Shown one piece after another: positions 8,804-17,786 of a stretch of 64,000 nt of DNA; position 1 is the first letter of the stretch, and every line of letters begins with the position of its first letter. The notes under the pieces are model-generated. The model ran no database searches, was not told where the DNA came from, and was given only the letters and a program-made list of their open reading frames with translations. The stretch is from Bacteroidales bacterium (GTDB taxonomy: Bacteria; Bacteroidota; Bacteroidia; Bacteroidales; JAQXIO01), in the NCBI GenBank assembly GCA_029007825.1, contig JAQXIO010000034.1, forward strand, positions 29,025 to 93,024, read 5' to 3'. Both the position numbers and the translations under genes were made by a program.

Positions 8804-10276
8804 TTAATTTATTAGGTTTTTAAATTGATTATATGCTTTCTCCCATTTCTCCTGATCCGTAGGAGCGAATTTTTCTATATCGATTGAATTATAGATTATG
8901 TTTCTCATTTCTTGAAGAGAATCTACCGCACCCATTGCTTTAGCCTGCACCATGATGTTACCGATGGCAGTAGCTTCCGATGGTCCTGCTATGACAGGTA
9001 GGTTAAGAGAATTGGCTGTGAATTGGTTTAATAAAGCATTCTTTGCACCACCTCCGATTACATGGAGTTTTTCAATTTTAAACGGTGCCAGTTTCTGAAG
9101 GTTGGAGAATACATAACGGTATTTTAGTGCAAGACTTTCGAAAATGCATCGGATAATAGCCTGATCGGTTTCCGGTGCACTTTGTCCCGTTGAAAGACAA
9201 TAACTTTTGATTGCTTCGATCATACTTGCTGGATTTACAAACGATGCGTCGTCCGGATCTACGAAATGTTGGAACGCAGGTGCTTCTTGGGCCATTTTTA
9301 CAATATGTGGATAAGAGTAATTTTTTTCCTGTTTATCCCACTCTTTCCGGCACTGTTCCAACAGCCACATACCAGTAATGTTTTTTAGGAAACGGGTAGT
9401 TCCTTCGATACCTCCTTCATTTGTGAAGTTGTATTCATATGAGGCATCATTTATAATCGGATCTTTTACCTCTATACCCATTAAAGACCATGTACCCGAA
9501 CTAAGATAAGCGAATCTCTCGTTTTCGGCAGGCACGGCAGCTACTGCTGAACCTGTATCGTGGCCGGCTACGGCTATTACAGGCACATCCTGCAATTCAT
9601 ATTCATTAGCGAGAGCTTTGGTCAGATAACCTATTTTTGTCCCGGGCATAATGATGGGAGGAAATAAATCGGGAGAAATTCCGACTTTTTCCAATAATTC
9701 TCGGTCAAAGTCTCTCGTCCTCGGATTAAGCATCTGAGAAGTAGATGCCATGGTATATTCACATACTTTTTTGCCTGTAAGTAAATAAGATAAAGCATCC
9801 GGCATGAAAAGGATCTCTTTTGCATGGATGCAGGGTGAATAATTTTCACGCTTAGCTGCATACAATTGAAACAAAGAGTTAAAATTCATTATTTGAATTC
9901 CGGTATGCTCATAAACTTCCCGTTTTGAAACTGTCTGGAATAAAATTTCGGGTATGCCTTCCGTATAAGGGTCACGGTAGGCTCGCGGGGAACTTAATAT
10001 AGTGCCGTCTTCGCCTAAGTAAACGAAATCGACGCCCCATGTGTCGATTCCGATCGCATCTATAGCAATACCTTCTTTTGAACAGGCTTGTAACCCTTCT
10101 TTCAAAGAGTTGTAAAGACTATATATATCCCAGTAATATTTTCCTTGAAGTTCTGTTATTTTATTTGGAAAACGAGTAAGTTCTTTCATTGTCAGGCGCC
10201 CGTTCGCAAGAGTCGCTAAGAGAGAACGCCCGCTGGTGGCTCCTAAATCGAAAGCCAGAAATGACATTGATTTCAT
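8804..10276 (-). CDS. rhaB: L-rhamnulose kinase
   Basis: A FGGY-family sugar kinase that phosphorylates L-rhamnulose with ATP. The N-terminal nucleotide-binding motif FDLGATSGR is present, followed by GIDTWGVDFVYL, AVAGHDTGSAVAAVP and the second-domain IGGGAKNALLNQ. Three in-frame ATGs exist at 10294, 10276 and 10267. The candidate -7 box at 10306-10313 would put transcription start near 10299, so 10276 (MKSMSF) or 10267 is preferred; 490 residues result. It is the first gene of the rha operon, divergent from the AraC regulator. Confidence 0.94.
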   Translation of the reverse strand: MKSMSFLAFDLGATSGRSLLATLANGRLTMKELTRFPNKITELQGKYYWDIYSLYNSLKEGLQACSKEGIAIDAIGIDTWGVDFVYLGEDGTILSSPRAYRDPYTEGIPEILFQTVSKREVYEHTGIQIMNFNSLFQLYAAKRENYSPCIHAKEILFMPDALSYLLTGKKVCEYTMASTSQMLNPRTRDFDRELLEKVGISPDLFPPIIMPGTKIGYLTKALANEYELQDVPVIAVAGHDTGSAVAAVPAENERFAYLSSGTWSLMGIEVKDPIINDASYEYNFTNEGGIEGTTRFLKNITGMWLLEQCRKEWDKQEKNYSYPHIVKMAQEAPAFQHFVDPDDASFVNPASMIEAIKSYCLSTGQSAPETDQAIIRCIFESLALKYRYVFSNLQKLAPFKIEKLHVIGGGAKNALLNQFTANSLNLPVIAGPSEATAIGNIMVQAKAMGAVDSLQEMRNIIYNSIDIEKFAPTDQEKWEKAYNQFKNLIN

Positions 10277-10305
10277 GGATAGTAATTTTAGCATTCTTTA
10301 TAAGC

Positions 10306-10313
10306 CAAAGGTA
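10306..10313 (-). promoter_or_regulatory. Candidate rhaB operon promoter, -7 box TACCTTTG
   Basis: Read on the minus strand this matches the Bacteroidota TAnnTTTG -7 element. It sits about 30 bp upstream of the chosen rhaB start and in the 77-bp divergent region shared with the AraC gene. A conserved -33 TTTG was not clearly seen, consistent with activator dependence. Confidence 0.6.
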
Positions 10314-10326
10314 GAAGATAATTTCT

Positions 10327-10334
10327 TAACTTTG
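10327..10334 (+). promoter_or_regulatory. Candidate promoter of the AraC regulator, -7 box TAACTTTG
   Basis: Matches TAnnTTTG on the plus strand, 37 bp before the ATG at 10372. It lies only 13 bp from the opposing rhaB -7 box, so the two promoters overlap and could interfere with each other. Confidence 0.5.
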
Positions 10335-10371
10335 TTATCGCAAATGATTTTTTTCTTTTCATATTTGATAC

Positions 10372-11271
10372 ATGATTATGGCAACGGAAAAAAAAGAGAG
10401 TGATCTGTTTAAGTATATTGCGGCGGGGCCAATCGACGAAGAGTGGGGGATTTATCTGACTACTGTCGGTTACCAGTACATTAAGCCGAAAGGTCATTAC
10501 CCGTTGTCCTCACATCCGGAAAGTTATTCATTTCAGCCTCAGATCGGGCGCATTTTGAATGAATATCAATTGGTGTATATTGCTGCCGGAAAAGGATATT
10601 TTACCTCAAAATATTGTCCGAAAGTACATGTACAGGCAGGCACGATGATTTTGCTTTTCCCCGGGGAATGGCATACTTACTATCCCGATGAGGAAACTGG
10701 CTGGGATGAATACTGGGTAGGTTTTAAAGGAATTAATATAGACCGGCGGGTTAAAAAGAAATTTTTCACTCCTGAAGAACCCCTGCACGATGTGGGAATA
10801 AGCTCTACCGTTGTTGGCCTTTATCATGAAATAATCAAATATTCTGAACAGGAAAAAGCAGGATTTCAGCAATTGATATCCGGTATCGTATTGCATCTGT
10901 TAGGACTTATCTATTATAGAAAGCTGAACAGCTCGTTTTCCAATAGCAATATTGTAGATAAAATAAACGAGGCCCGGATCGTAATGAAGGCGAATATTGA
11001 AAATCCGGTATCGCCTGAAGAAATATCCCAGCAGCTGGGGTTGGGTTATTCCTGGTTTAGGAGATCGTTTAAAGAATACACGGGGGTTTCACCTGCACGA
11101 TATCAGATGCAGTTACGGCTGACTCGCGCGAAAGAATTGCTTATCGGCTCGGATAAGTCTATATCCGAGATTGCGTATAAACTGAATTATGAAAATGCTG
11201 GACAGTTTTCTACAGCATTTAAAAAACACGAAGGCATGACTCCTTCGGATTTTAGAAACAGAAATCATTAA
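10372..11271 (+). CDS. AraC-family regulator of rhamnose genes
   Basis: A 299-residue transcription factor. The N-terminal half (about residues 30-180) resembles an AraC-type cupin sensor (YIAAGKGYFTS, GTMILLFPGEWHTYYPD). The C-terminal ~100 residues are a double helix-turn-helix with SPEEISQQLGLGYSWFRRSFK and KSISEIAYKLNYENAGQFSTAFKK, ending in the usual GMTPSDFR. Divergent orientation 77-96 bp from rhaB makes it the likely L-rhamnose-responsive activator, analogous to RhaR of Bacteroides. The ligand and operator are inferred. ATG 10378 (MATEKK) is an equally good start. Confidence 0.9.
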   Translation: MIMATEKKESDLFKYIAAGPIDEEWGIYLTTVGYQYIKPKGHYPLSSHPESYSFQPQIGRILNEYQLVYIAAGKGYFTSKYCPKVHVQAGTMILLFPGEWHTYYPDEETGWDEYWVGFKGINIDRRVKKKFFTPEEPLHDVGISSTVVGLYHEIIKYSEQEKAGFQQLISGIVLHLLGLIYYRKLNSSFSNSNIVDKINEARIVMKANIENPVSPEEISQQLGLGYSWFRRSFKEYTGVSPARYQMQLRLTRAKELLIGSDKSISEIAYKLNYENAGQFSTAFKKHEGMTPSDFRNRNH

Positions 11272-11296
11272 TATAAAATTTGAAATTAATAGACGA

Positions 11297-11773
11297 ATGA
11301 TAATTAATAAAAAGATTCTCTCCCTTTTGTTTGTATTTATTGCATTAGTTGGATGTGAAAAAGAGAACAAAAATCCATTTGGTGAGCTTCCTACCGCTCT
11401 GAATGGTACCGCATGGGTGTATGTATATGCATGGAATGTAGGTTCCCCTGAAGGATGGTATGCGCTTTATTTTGGTTCGAGTACGAGATATGCTCGTTGC
11501 CATGAATATTATACAACAGTATCTACGCCTGTTGTTGATAAAGATGGAAATCCTATTCCGAGCACGGGAGGAGGAGATTCTGTCATAGTTACAACAAAGG
11601 CAGTTTCCGATACGGTTTCTGTTGGTTCGTATTTATATGTAAGGGATGAAATGAAAGTGTTTATAGAACCCGAAGAACCTGTTGAACCAGGTATGACCGG
11701 ATATTTTGAGACAGACAAGGCGAGAGGTGCTTTTTTATCAATAGGAGGCTTGAATTATCAGCGTGTTCAGTAA
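11297..11773 (+). CDS. Hypothetical lipoprotein
   Basis: A 158-residue protein with a lipoprotein signal (ILSLLFVFIALVGC, lipobox LVGC, Cys at residue 20), so probably anchored in the outer or inner membrane. The mature part has no recognised domain; it begins with charged residues and contains a beta-rich TAWVYVYAWNVGSPEGWYALYF stretch. The middle is proline- and valine-rich (EPEEPVEPG). It lies 25 bp after the AraC gene and 19 bp before queD. Function unknown. Confidence 0.75.
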   Translation: MIINKKILSLLFVFIALVGCEKENKNPFGELPTALNGTAWVYVYAWNVGSPEGWYALYFGSSTRYARCHEYYTTVSTPVVDKDGNPIPSTGGGDSVIVTTKAVSDTVSVGSYLYVRDEMKVFIEPEEPVEPGMTGYFETDKARGAFLSIGGLNYQRVQ

Positions 11774-11792
11774 ATAATCCGGCAAGAACATT

Positions 11793-12125
11793 ATGTTTGT
11801 TGTAAAGAAAAAACTGGAAATAGCCGCAGCTCATAAATTAAATCTTCCGTATGAGAGTAAATGTCAGGTATTGCACGGACATAACTGGATTATTACGGTT
11901 TGGTGTAAAGCAGAGGTGTTGAACTCCGAAGGAATGGTGATCGACTTTAATGTTATAAAGCGCGCCGTTATGGATAAACTGGATCATAAAGTATTGAATG
12001 ATGTGCTTCCCTTTAATCCTACGGCAGAAAATCTTGCAAAATGGATTTGTGACCAGATCCCTTCTTGCTTTAAAGTTGAGGTACAGGAATCGGAAAACAA
12101 TATTGTTTTCTATGAGAAAGATTAA
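11793..12125 (+). CDS. queD: 6-carboxy-5,6,7,8-tetrahydropterin synthase
   Basis: Second enzyme of queuosine biosynthesis, converting dihydroneopterin triphosphate to 6-carboxytetrahydropterin. The 110-residue protein has the T-fold family's zinc histidines at H14 and H28/H30 (LHGHNW), the catalytic Cys24 and the DHKVLND motif near residues 64-70. The conserved DFNVIK is also present. It overlaps queE by 14 bp, which argues strongly for QueD rather than a eukaryotic-type pterin synthase. Confidence 0.93.
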   Translation: MFVVKKKLEIAAAHKLNLPYESKCQVLHGHNWIITVWCKAEVLNSEGMVIDFNVIKRAVMDKLDHKVLNDVLPFNPTAENLAKWICDQIPSCFKVEVQESENNIVFYEKD

Positions 12126-12657
12126 CGAAATTTTTTATTCGTTGCAAGGAGAGGGATACTTTACGGGTACTCCCTCTATTTTTGTCCGTTTTTCCGGTTG
12201 CAACTTGAAGTGTCCTTTCTGTGATACCGAGCATACTCATGGTCAATGGATGGAAGATGATGAAATATTTTTCGCTATATCTCCATTTCCGGCTTCGCAT
12301 CTGGTTTTGACAGGAGGAGAACCCTCTCTTTTTATAGATGAAGCATTGATTGACCGTTTTCATAATGCCGGTTATTTTGTGCAGATAGAGACAAACGGAA
12401 CACAACTTCTACCTGAAAATATAGATTGGATAACCTGCTCTCCTAAATCGGATGCTCAGTTAGCACTTACTAAAGCAGATGAATTGAAAATAGTATTTAC
12501 GGGGCAGGATATCTCTGTTTATGATACATTCGAGGCAAAATATCGGTTTTTACAGCCCTGCTCCAATAGAAATACAGATAAAGTCATCGATTTCCTTTTA
12601 AAGAATCCTGGTTGGCGATTGAGTCTGCAAACGCACAAATTTATAGATATTCGCTGA
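12112..12657 (+). CDS. queE: 7-carboxy-7-deazaguanine synthase (radical SAM)
   Basis: Radical SAM enzyme that contracts 6-carboxytetrahydropterin to 7-carboxy-7-deazaguanine in the queuosine pathway. The cluster motif is C30-x3-C34-x2-C37 (FSGCNLKCPFCDT). The N-terminal YSLQGEGYFTG and the TGGEP motif are typical of QueE. A longer frame opens at 11998, but MRKINEIFYSLQ at 12112 is the family's true N-terminus, giving 181 residues. It overlaps the end of queD, so the two are translationally coupled. Confidence 0.93.
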   Translation: MRKINEIFYSLQGEGYFTGTPSIFVRFSGCNLKCPFCDTEHTHGQWMEDDEIFFAISPFPASHLVLTGGEPSLFIDEALIDRFHNAGYFVQIETNGTQLLPENIDWITCSPKSDAQLALTKADELKIVFTGQDISVYDTFEAKYRFLQPCSNRNTDKVIDFLLKNPGWRLSLQTHKFIDIR

Positions 12658-12684
12658 TCCCTTTTTTCTTTCTTACGACGATTA

Positions 12685-13902
12685 TTAATTCTGGTTATTA
12701 ATCGTTTCCAGCTCTTTTTCTATATGTTCGGAACGGCGGATGTTATAATGATACGCAAAAATAGCGATAATCATATAAACGATTGCCTGAATCCACAAAA
12801 CAGTCATCTCTTCACCGATCTGGTTTATCGAGGCCCCCATGCTGCTTAAGCGGATATAACCGAATGATGCGATAGGTGCCGGAAAGACATAATGCATTGC
12901 CTTCCAGAAAAGCGGCATATTTTGAATAGGAAATGATGCTCCCGATAAAAATAGCAATGGAATCGTTGAAAAAACAAATATCAGGAGAGGACTTTCATAA
13001 GTTTTAAAAAGAACGGACATCGACATGCCGAAAAATGTTGTAGCCAGAAGGAAAGGAACAATAAAAATAAGAATATCGGGAAATGTCGTTAAATAGGGTA
13101 AATGGAAAAGTTTCGGAACTAATCCAAATATAAATATACACAGAACGAAATACAAAGAAATATAACAAAGCGCTTTACCGAATACGATTCGTAAGAGACC
13201 GTGAGGCTTATTCGAAATCGGAACCAGCAAGTGATAACGGTTCTTTTCACACTCGGTGCCGGCCATCATTCCGATCCCCAGAATTAGCGTTTGATGTAAA
13301 ACCAATACCATTACAATGGGTATCAGGAAGTTTCCGTAGCCATCGTCCTGATTGTAAAGCGGCATACCCATTACTTGTATCGGTGCGATTTGTGCAGTTG
13401 AAACAGTGGAATGTTTGAGATTTATTTCAGTACCGAGAGCCAATGAACAAAACGTAGCGGCTTCCGCTATTTCTACATAATAAAGAAAAGAGTTCATTGA
13501 ACAGAAAACCTGTATGTCAGACGGAATATTCCGGGCAATATTTGTCTCGAAATCGTTTGGAATAAGTACGACACCATGAACCTTTCCGCGCTCAAGAGCC
13601 TCTTTTGCCTCTTCGAAAGTAAAGGCAGTAGTAACAACGTCTACTTTTTCTGTAGCATTTAACATGCGGATATATTCGCGACTCAGCTCATTTTTTGAAT
13701 TATCGACTACGGCAATATGAACTTTTTGTAAGGTATTCGGTCCGTACATATAGTTGTAAAATAAGCCGTATCCGATCACACCGCCGAAAAATATAAGCAA
13801 TACCCCATGATTCGATAGCAGCTGCTTATATTCATGAAGAAAAACCCAAAGAAGATCTTTGAATCGCTCTTTAATAGTCATATTTTTCTTTTTGGGTGTC
13901 AT
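12685..13902 (-). CDS. ABC-2 type permease of efflux operon
   Basis: A 405-residue inner-membrane protein with one N-terminal membrane helix (residues ~30-50), a large extracytoplasmic domain (to about residue 190) and a C-terminal block of about five helices. This is the architecture of the YhhJ/YbhR-type ABC-2 permeases. The conserved HIAVVDNS and GMSMSVLFKTYESPLLIFVFSTIPLLFLSGASFP stretches support this. It is the last gene of a TolC-HlyD-permease-permease operon and overlaps the upstream permease by 4 bp. No ATP-binding subunit is encoded nearby. Substrate unknown. Confidence 0.88.
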   Translation of the reverse strand: MTPKKKNMTIKERFKDLLWVFLHEYKQLLSNHGVLLIFFGGVIGYGLFYNYMYGPNTLQKVHIAVVDNSKNELSREYIRMLNATEKVDVVTTAFTFEEAKEALERGKVHGVVLIPNDFETNIARNIPSDIQVFCSMNSFLYYVEIAEAATFCSLALGTEINLKHSTVSTAQIAPIQVMGMPLYNQDDGYGNFLIPIVMVLVLHQTLILGIGMMAGTECEKNRYHLLVPISNKPHGLLRIVFGKALCYISLYFVLCIFIFGLVPKLFHLPYLTTFPDILIFIVPFLLATTFFGMSMSVLFKTYESPLLIFVFSTIPLLFLSGASFPIQNMPLFWKAMHYVFPAPIASFGYIRLSSMGASINQIGEEMTVLWIQAIVYMIIAIFAYHYNIRRSEHIEKELETINNQN

Positions 13903-15083
13903 TTCTCTTGAAAATTATAATAAATCATCTCCCGCTTAAGTTGGAACATCAGGAAGAGAGGAGGAATCAAAGCAGCAACCAACAAAGCGTAACTTTGCCA
14001 GCAGTAAGAAAATCCCAGTCCCCAGAGAGCATTAGTCTGAAATATAACGGTGAATTGCCGTATAGGAAATAAGTAAGACATTACATGAATAAATTTAGGC
14101 ATTCCTTCTACCGGAAAAGTAAGTCCAGCCAGTGTCGCACCCAAAGAACCCAATAATGAAGCCATACTTATAGAGATTCGAAGTAGAGGTAGTAAGCTGA
14201 TGATAAATAATCCGAAAGCCTGGGTTGCCAGTACGAATAAGACAGCCAGCCCGTGTAGTTGCCAAATGCTGCAACTGAGCGGATTATTACAGAAAACGAA
14301 AAGAACCACATTAAAAAAGAGAGCCTCTGCTACAAAAATTATAGTATAAGGTAATAATTTCCCTGTGACGGCAATAAAAACATTTTTATTGGCTGCTTTT
14401 AGCCAGGCGTGAGCCGTACGCTTTTTCAGTTCGATCCCGATAGTGTAAACAGTTATTAGTAATATTTGTATTTGTAGTAATACGAATACAAATACGGTGG
14501 ATAAATAAAGCTCATAGTTTAGCCACGGATTGCCGATTTTTTCAATATGCGTTTGTACCGGCATCAATTTAAACATGATTAAGTCGGGAGAGATACCCAT
14601 AGCCTCTCCTTTTTGTAAAATTGGGGCGGCTGCGATCGTTTTAAAAATCGTGGTAAGATCTGCCATTAAAATGTTTCCCACACTGATAAATACAAAATGA
14701 TAGTAGTATGAAATAGTCGGAGAACGCATACCTAACACATCGCTTTCGAAATTAGGAGGAATTACGAAATAACCGTAAATTTTCCCTTTCAAAAGTTCAT
14801 CCTGAGCTGTTGCTGCGTCGGCGAAATGTTGCAGATTTATGGTAGGAACGGCGCTGACATTCCGTGAAATATTCCGTGATGTTGAAGAATTGTCCATATC
14901 TACCGCCCCGACGGGAAGTTGTTCTATTTTTCCATTGCCAAAGATAGTTAGCATGAAAACCAGAATAAACATAGGTATAACCACGCAAACACCGAAATAA
15001 ATCCGGCGTGAAGTCATCCGTCCCCATTCCCTTAGGAATACGGATTTCAGAGCATTGAGCATACCTGTGTTATTTTTTTCCAT
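13899..15083 (-). CDS. ABC-2 type permease of efflux operon
   Basis: A 394-residue paralogue of the following gene with the same layout: membrane helix near residues 25-50, an extracytoplasmic domain with GAVDMDNSSTSRNISRNV, then about five C-terminal helices. The two permeases probably form a heterodimer. It starts 6 bp after the HlyD gene. Both lack any Walker motifs, so energy must come from an ATPase encoded elsewhere if the system is a true ABC exporter. Confidence 0.88.
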   Translation of the reverse strand: MEKNNTGMLNALKSVFLREWGRMTSRRIYFGVCVVIPMFILVFMLTIFGNGKIEQLPVGAVDMDNSSTSRNISRNVSAVPTINLQHFADAATAQDELLKGKIYGYFVIPPNFESDVLGMRSPTISYYYHFVFISVGNILMADLTTIFKTIAAAPILQKGEAMGISPDLIMFKLMPVQTHIEKIGNPWLNYELYLSTVFVFVLLQIQILLITVYTIGIELKKRTAHAWLKAANKNVFIAVTGKLLPYTIIFVAEALFFNVVLFVFCNNPLSCSIWQLHGLAVLFVLATQAFGLFIISLLPLLRISISMASLLGSLGATLAGLTFPVEGMPKFIHVMSYLFPIRQFTVIFQTNALWGLGFSYCWQSYALLVAALIPPLFLMFQLKREMIYYNFQEK

Positions 15084-15089
15084 TCGTGC

Positions 15090-16076
15090 TTATTTTAGTT
15101 TCAGCAGTACAGACATTCCCGGTCTGAGGTTTGCGATAGGCGATACCGGACGTGCCTGTACCTCGAAAGTTTTCAAATCGTAACTACCGCTCTCTTTTGT
15201 CGATTTCCAGGTTGCATAACTTCCCAACGGACTGATATAATCTATTTTGAAAAGTTGATCTTTTAAGCCCAAGGCAGGAATTTGCAGGCTGATTTCCTTT
15301 CCCATCGTGAATCCCGGTAAAAGATCTTCACGAACATTGATAATAACATAAACATCATTTAAGTCTACCACATTCATGAGAGGAGAGCCGGCGCCTACCA
15401 GTTCACCGACGGTAGGGTAAATATCGGCAATCTCTCCGTCGGTCGGAGACGTAAGTTTTGTATCGTTCAGGAAAGACTCCACTTCATTGACAGACTGTTG
15501 GGCTATTGTTACCATTTTATTTGAAGACTCCCGGTCCTCTTTTTCAGCTCCGGCTTTTGCCATCTGGTACTGGTAACGAGTCGCTTTCTCGGCGGCAATC
15601 GCCGAGTTATATAAAGCATCGACTTCATCTTTACGCTGCAATGTCACAACACCCTGATTATATAGGCGGTTAATCCGTTCATGCGTTTTAGTTGCCAGTT
15701 CGAGATCGGATTTAGCCTTTTGCCATAATTCATAAGAGGTTTGTACAATTTCCCAACGTGTGCCGTTGTCAACCTTTTTGTTTTGATATTTGGCAATATC
15801 TTCGGCTGCCTGAGCCTGTGTATATTTAGCTATTACTTCCGGTGAGTTAATGATAACCAAAGTGTCGCCCTTCTTCACCTGTTGCCCTTTTTTTACCAAA
15901 AAAGCCTCTACTCTCCCGGGTGTTTTTCCTGATATACGAACCTGTGTAGCTTCGACTTGGCCTTGTAAGAGAACCTCTTTTTCTCCTAAAAGATAAATCC
16001 CTGCAATTGATATAATGGCGATGATTCCTGTAAAAATAATAAATGATAGAATCAGATATCGTTTAGACTTTTCCAT
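15090..16076 (-). CDS. HlyD-family periplasmic adaptor
   Basis: A 328-residue membrane-fusion protein: one N-terminal membrane helix (residues ~8-30), a biotinyl-lipoyl half motif (VSGKTPGRVEAFLVKKGQQVKKGDTL), an alpha-helical hairpin (about 85-205), the second lipoyl half (LTSPTDGEIADIYPTVGELV) and a beta-barrel end. It should bridge the inner-membrane permeases to the TolC-type channel encoded upstream. The gene follows TolC by 22 bp. Confidence 0.93.
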   Translation of the reverse strand: MEKSKRYLILSFIIFTGIIAIISIAGIYLLGEKEVLLQGQVEATQVRISGKTPGRVEAFLVKKGQQVKKGDTLVIINSPEVIAKYTQAQAAEDIAKYQNKKVDNGTRWEIVQTSYELWQKAKSDLELATKTHERINRLYNQGVVTLQRKDEVDALYNSAIAAEKATRYQYQMAKAGAEKEDRESSNKMVTIAQQSVNEVESFLNDTKLTSPTDGEIADIYPTVGELVGAGSPLMNVVDLNDVYVIINVREDLLPGFTMGKEISLQIPALGLKDQLFKIDYISPLGSYATWKSTKESGSYDLKTFEVQARPVSPIANLRPGMSVLLKLK

Positions 16077-16098
16077 TGTAAGGTGTATATTTAATTGT

Positions 16099-17553
16099 TT
16101 AATTATCGGATAATATGGAATGTTCGGTGATGCCTTCCTTTCTGTACTGATCGAACAACTCGGGAGTTCCGCACAATGTCAGTAATTGAATGAGTGCTAC
16201 GTCATATTGGTAGAAAGCCTGCAGGTAACCGACTTTTACTTTCGATAGCATAAGCTGGGCATCGACCACTTCGGTAGATGTTGCCATTCCTTCCTTGAAA
16301 GCGTCTTCCCGGATGCGGAGCAACTCTTTAGTAAGCTCGAGAGATGATTCGAGAGCATTCATCTCTTCCAATGCTTTTTGCATTTGAGTATAGTATTTGT
16401 CTACTCCTACCTGGATATCGGTTTCTATTTTTTCTTTTGCCGTATCTACCGTTTTGGTAGTGATTTTGGCTTCTCTGATTTTACGCTCCCGGTTAAGTCC
16501 GTCGAAAAGAGTCCATTTAAAGCCGACTCCTAAAGTTGAGCGCGGTATCAGGTTACTCGGTACATTATAAGAATAAATATTCTGGCGCGCAAGAAATGCA
16601 ATTTCTGGAATATAGCCGGTACGTTCTATCTTTAAAGACTGTTCGGCCATCTTCTTTTTTGTATCGATTTGTTTTAGTATATAACTGTTGCTTTGTGCCA
16701 GCTCTTTAAAGTAAGAAGAAGTGGGTAACTCTTTTTTTGCAAAGAGGGGAGAGGTTGGGTTCAGGCTAAGCATACTGTCGATCGCCAGAGTAGATTTAAG
16801 AGCTTCCTCCGTAACAGTTACATCTTTTAGAGAACCGTTGTACTCCCGTAAAGCATCGTCCTTGCTTACCTGGGCAAAAAGACGTTCTGCCTTGTTTATC
16901 ATGCCATTTTGTTCCAGTTTGACGGCATCCTCATAATGAAGAGATATTGTGTTGAAAGCCTCTTTACGGATATTGCATACACTTTTCATTAATCTCAGTC
17001 CGAAGTAGCGCTCTACTAATTCTGATGTAGCGGCAGATGCTGTAATCTCACGGTTAAGTTCGGCAGAAGTTACCATCTCTTTTCCAATTTTTCCCGCATG
17101 TATTCTCTTTCCTCCTGTGAAAACAGGCCAGACCAGTTCGGCATCGATTGTAGCAAAGTTTTGATCTACAAGAGGAAAGGTAAGTGTCGTACCCGCTAAT
17201 TGTTGCCCGATTGGACCCAATATCGGAGCAAGGTCTGGAAATTGCTGTACTAAACCGTTGAGAGGTTCGGCAAGTCCGGATAAAGATTGTTTGACAGCAA
17301 TATCATTCGATAAATAAGTGTATGCACCAGTTGCCATAATAGTGGGATACCAGAAGGCCTGCATACCTTGTTTCTGGCTTTTGGAAGTCTCTATTCCCTG
17401 CTCAGCTATTTTGATGGAATAGTTTTTTTCATACATCCGTACAATTGCATCTTCAAAACTTAATGAAGTAACGAGCTCTCCATTTTGAGATTGTAACGGA
17501 ATACTTAAGCTTATGCTCAGAAATAGGGATAATACAGATTTTACATTACGCAT
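16099..17553 (-). CDS. TolC-family outer membrane efflux protein
   Basis: A 484-residue outer-membrane channel with a signal peptide (residues 1-23, ending PLQSQ) and the two repeated helical OEP domains of TolC proteins (SFEDAIVRMYEKNYSI; later FKEGMATSTEVVDAQLMLSKVKVGYLQAFYQYDVALIQLL). The frame opens upstream at 17601, but ATG 17553 begins the proper signal peptide. It is the first gene of the efflux operon, with a candidate promoter 125 bp upstream. Confidence 0.93.
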   Translation of the reverse strand: MRNVKSVLSLFLSISLSIPLQSQNGELVTSLSFEDAIVRMYEKNYSIKIAEQGIETSKSQKQGMQAFWYPTIMATGAYTYLSNDIAVKQSLSGLAEPLNGLVQQFPDLAPILGPIGQQLAGTTLTFPLVDQNFATIDAELVWPVFTGGKRIHAGKIGKEMVTSAELNREITASAATSELVERYFGLRLMKSVCNIRKEAFNTISLHYEDAVKLEQNGMINKAERLFAQVSKDDALREYNGSLKDVTVTEEALKSTLAIDSMLSLNPTSPLFAKKELPTSSYFKELAQSNSYILKQIDTKKKMAEQSLKIERTGYIPEIAFLARQNIYSYNVPSNLIPRSTLGVGFKWTLFDGLNRERKIREAKITTKTVDTAKEKIETDIQVGVDKYYTQMQKALEEMNALESSLELTKELLRIREDAFKEGMATSTEVVDAQLMLSKVKVGYLQAFYQYDVALIQLLTLCGTPELFDQYRKEGITEHSILSDN

Positions 17554-17677
17554 TACTCTCTGTTTAAAAATATTAAGCTTCTTCTTTCTTCTGTCTGGCA
17601 AAAATAGTGCAAGCCGAGTGCAGAAGCAAGGTTTCTTGGTTATGCTGAGAGATCGGCCTATTTTTGCTCATTGGTGG

Positions 17678-17685
17678 CAAAGATA
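17678..17685 (-). promoter_or_regulatory. Candidate efflux operon promoter, -7 box TATCTTTG
   Basis: Minus-strand match to TAnnTTTG. Transcription would start near 17671 and leave a 5' leader of about 118 nt before the tolC-like start at 17553. A 32-codon frame fills part of the leader but has no recognisable features. Confidence 0.5.
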
Positions 17686-17737
17686 GGAAAATAGTTGGAC
17701 TTATAGAATCTGTATATTTTAAGTCGTTGGTTTTAAT

Positions 17738-17771
17738 TAAAAAAAGAGTTTTACATTGCAAAACTCTTTTT
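17738..17771 (-). terminator. Intrinsic terminator after the DUF1080 gene
   Basis: A 12-bp perfect stem (17741-17752 with 17760-17771) and 7-nt loop, followed on the minus strand by a T-rich run. It begins 16 bp beyond the DUF1080 stop. Confidence 0.8.
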
Positions 17772-17786
17772 TGTTGAAGATATATT

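Noticed and set aside
17573..17761. 62-codon minus-strand frame before the TolC-type gene
   Set aside because: It spans the terminator hairpin and the candidate promoter, and shows no domain, signal or conserved pattern; a 32-codon leader peptide from 17671 cannot be excluded but has no support.
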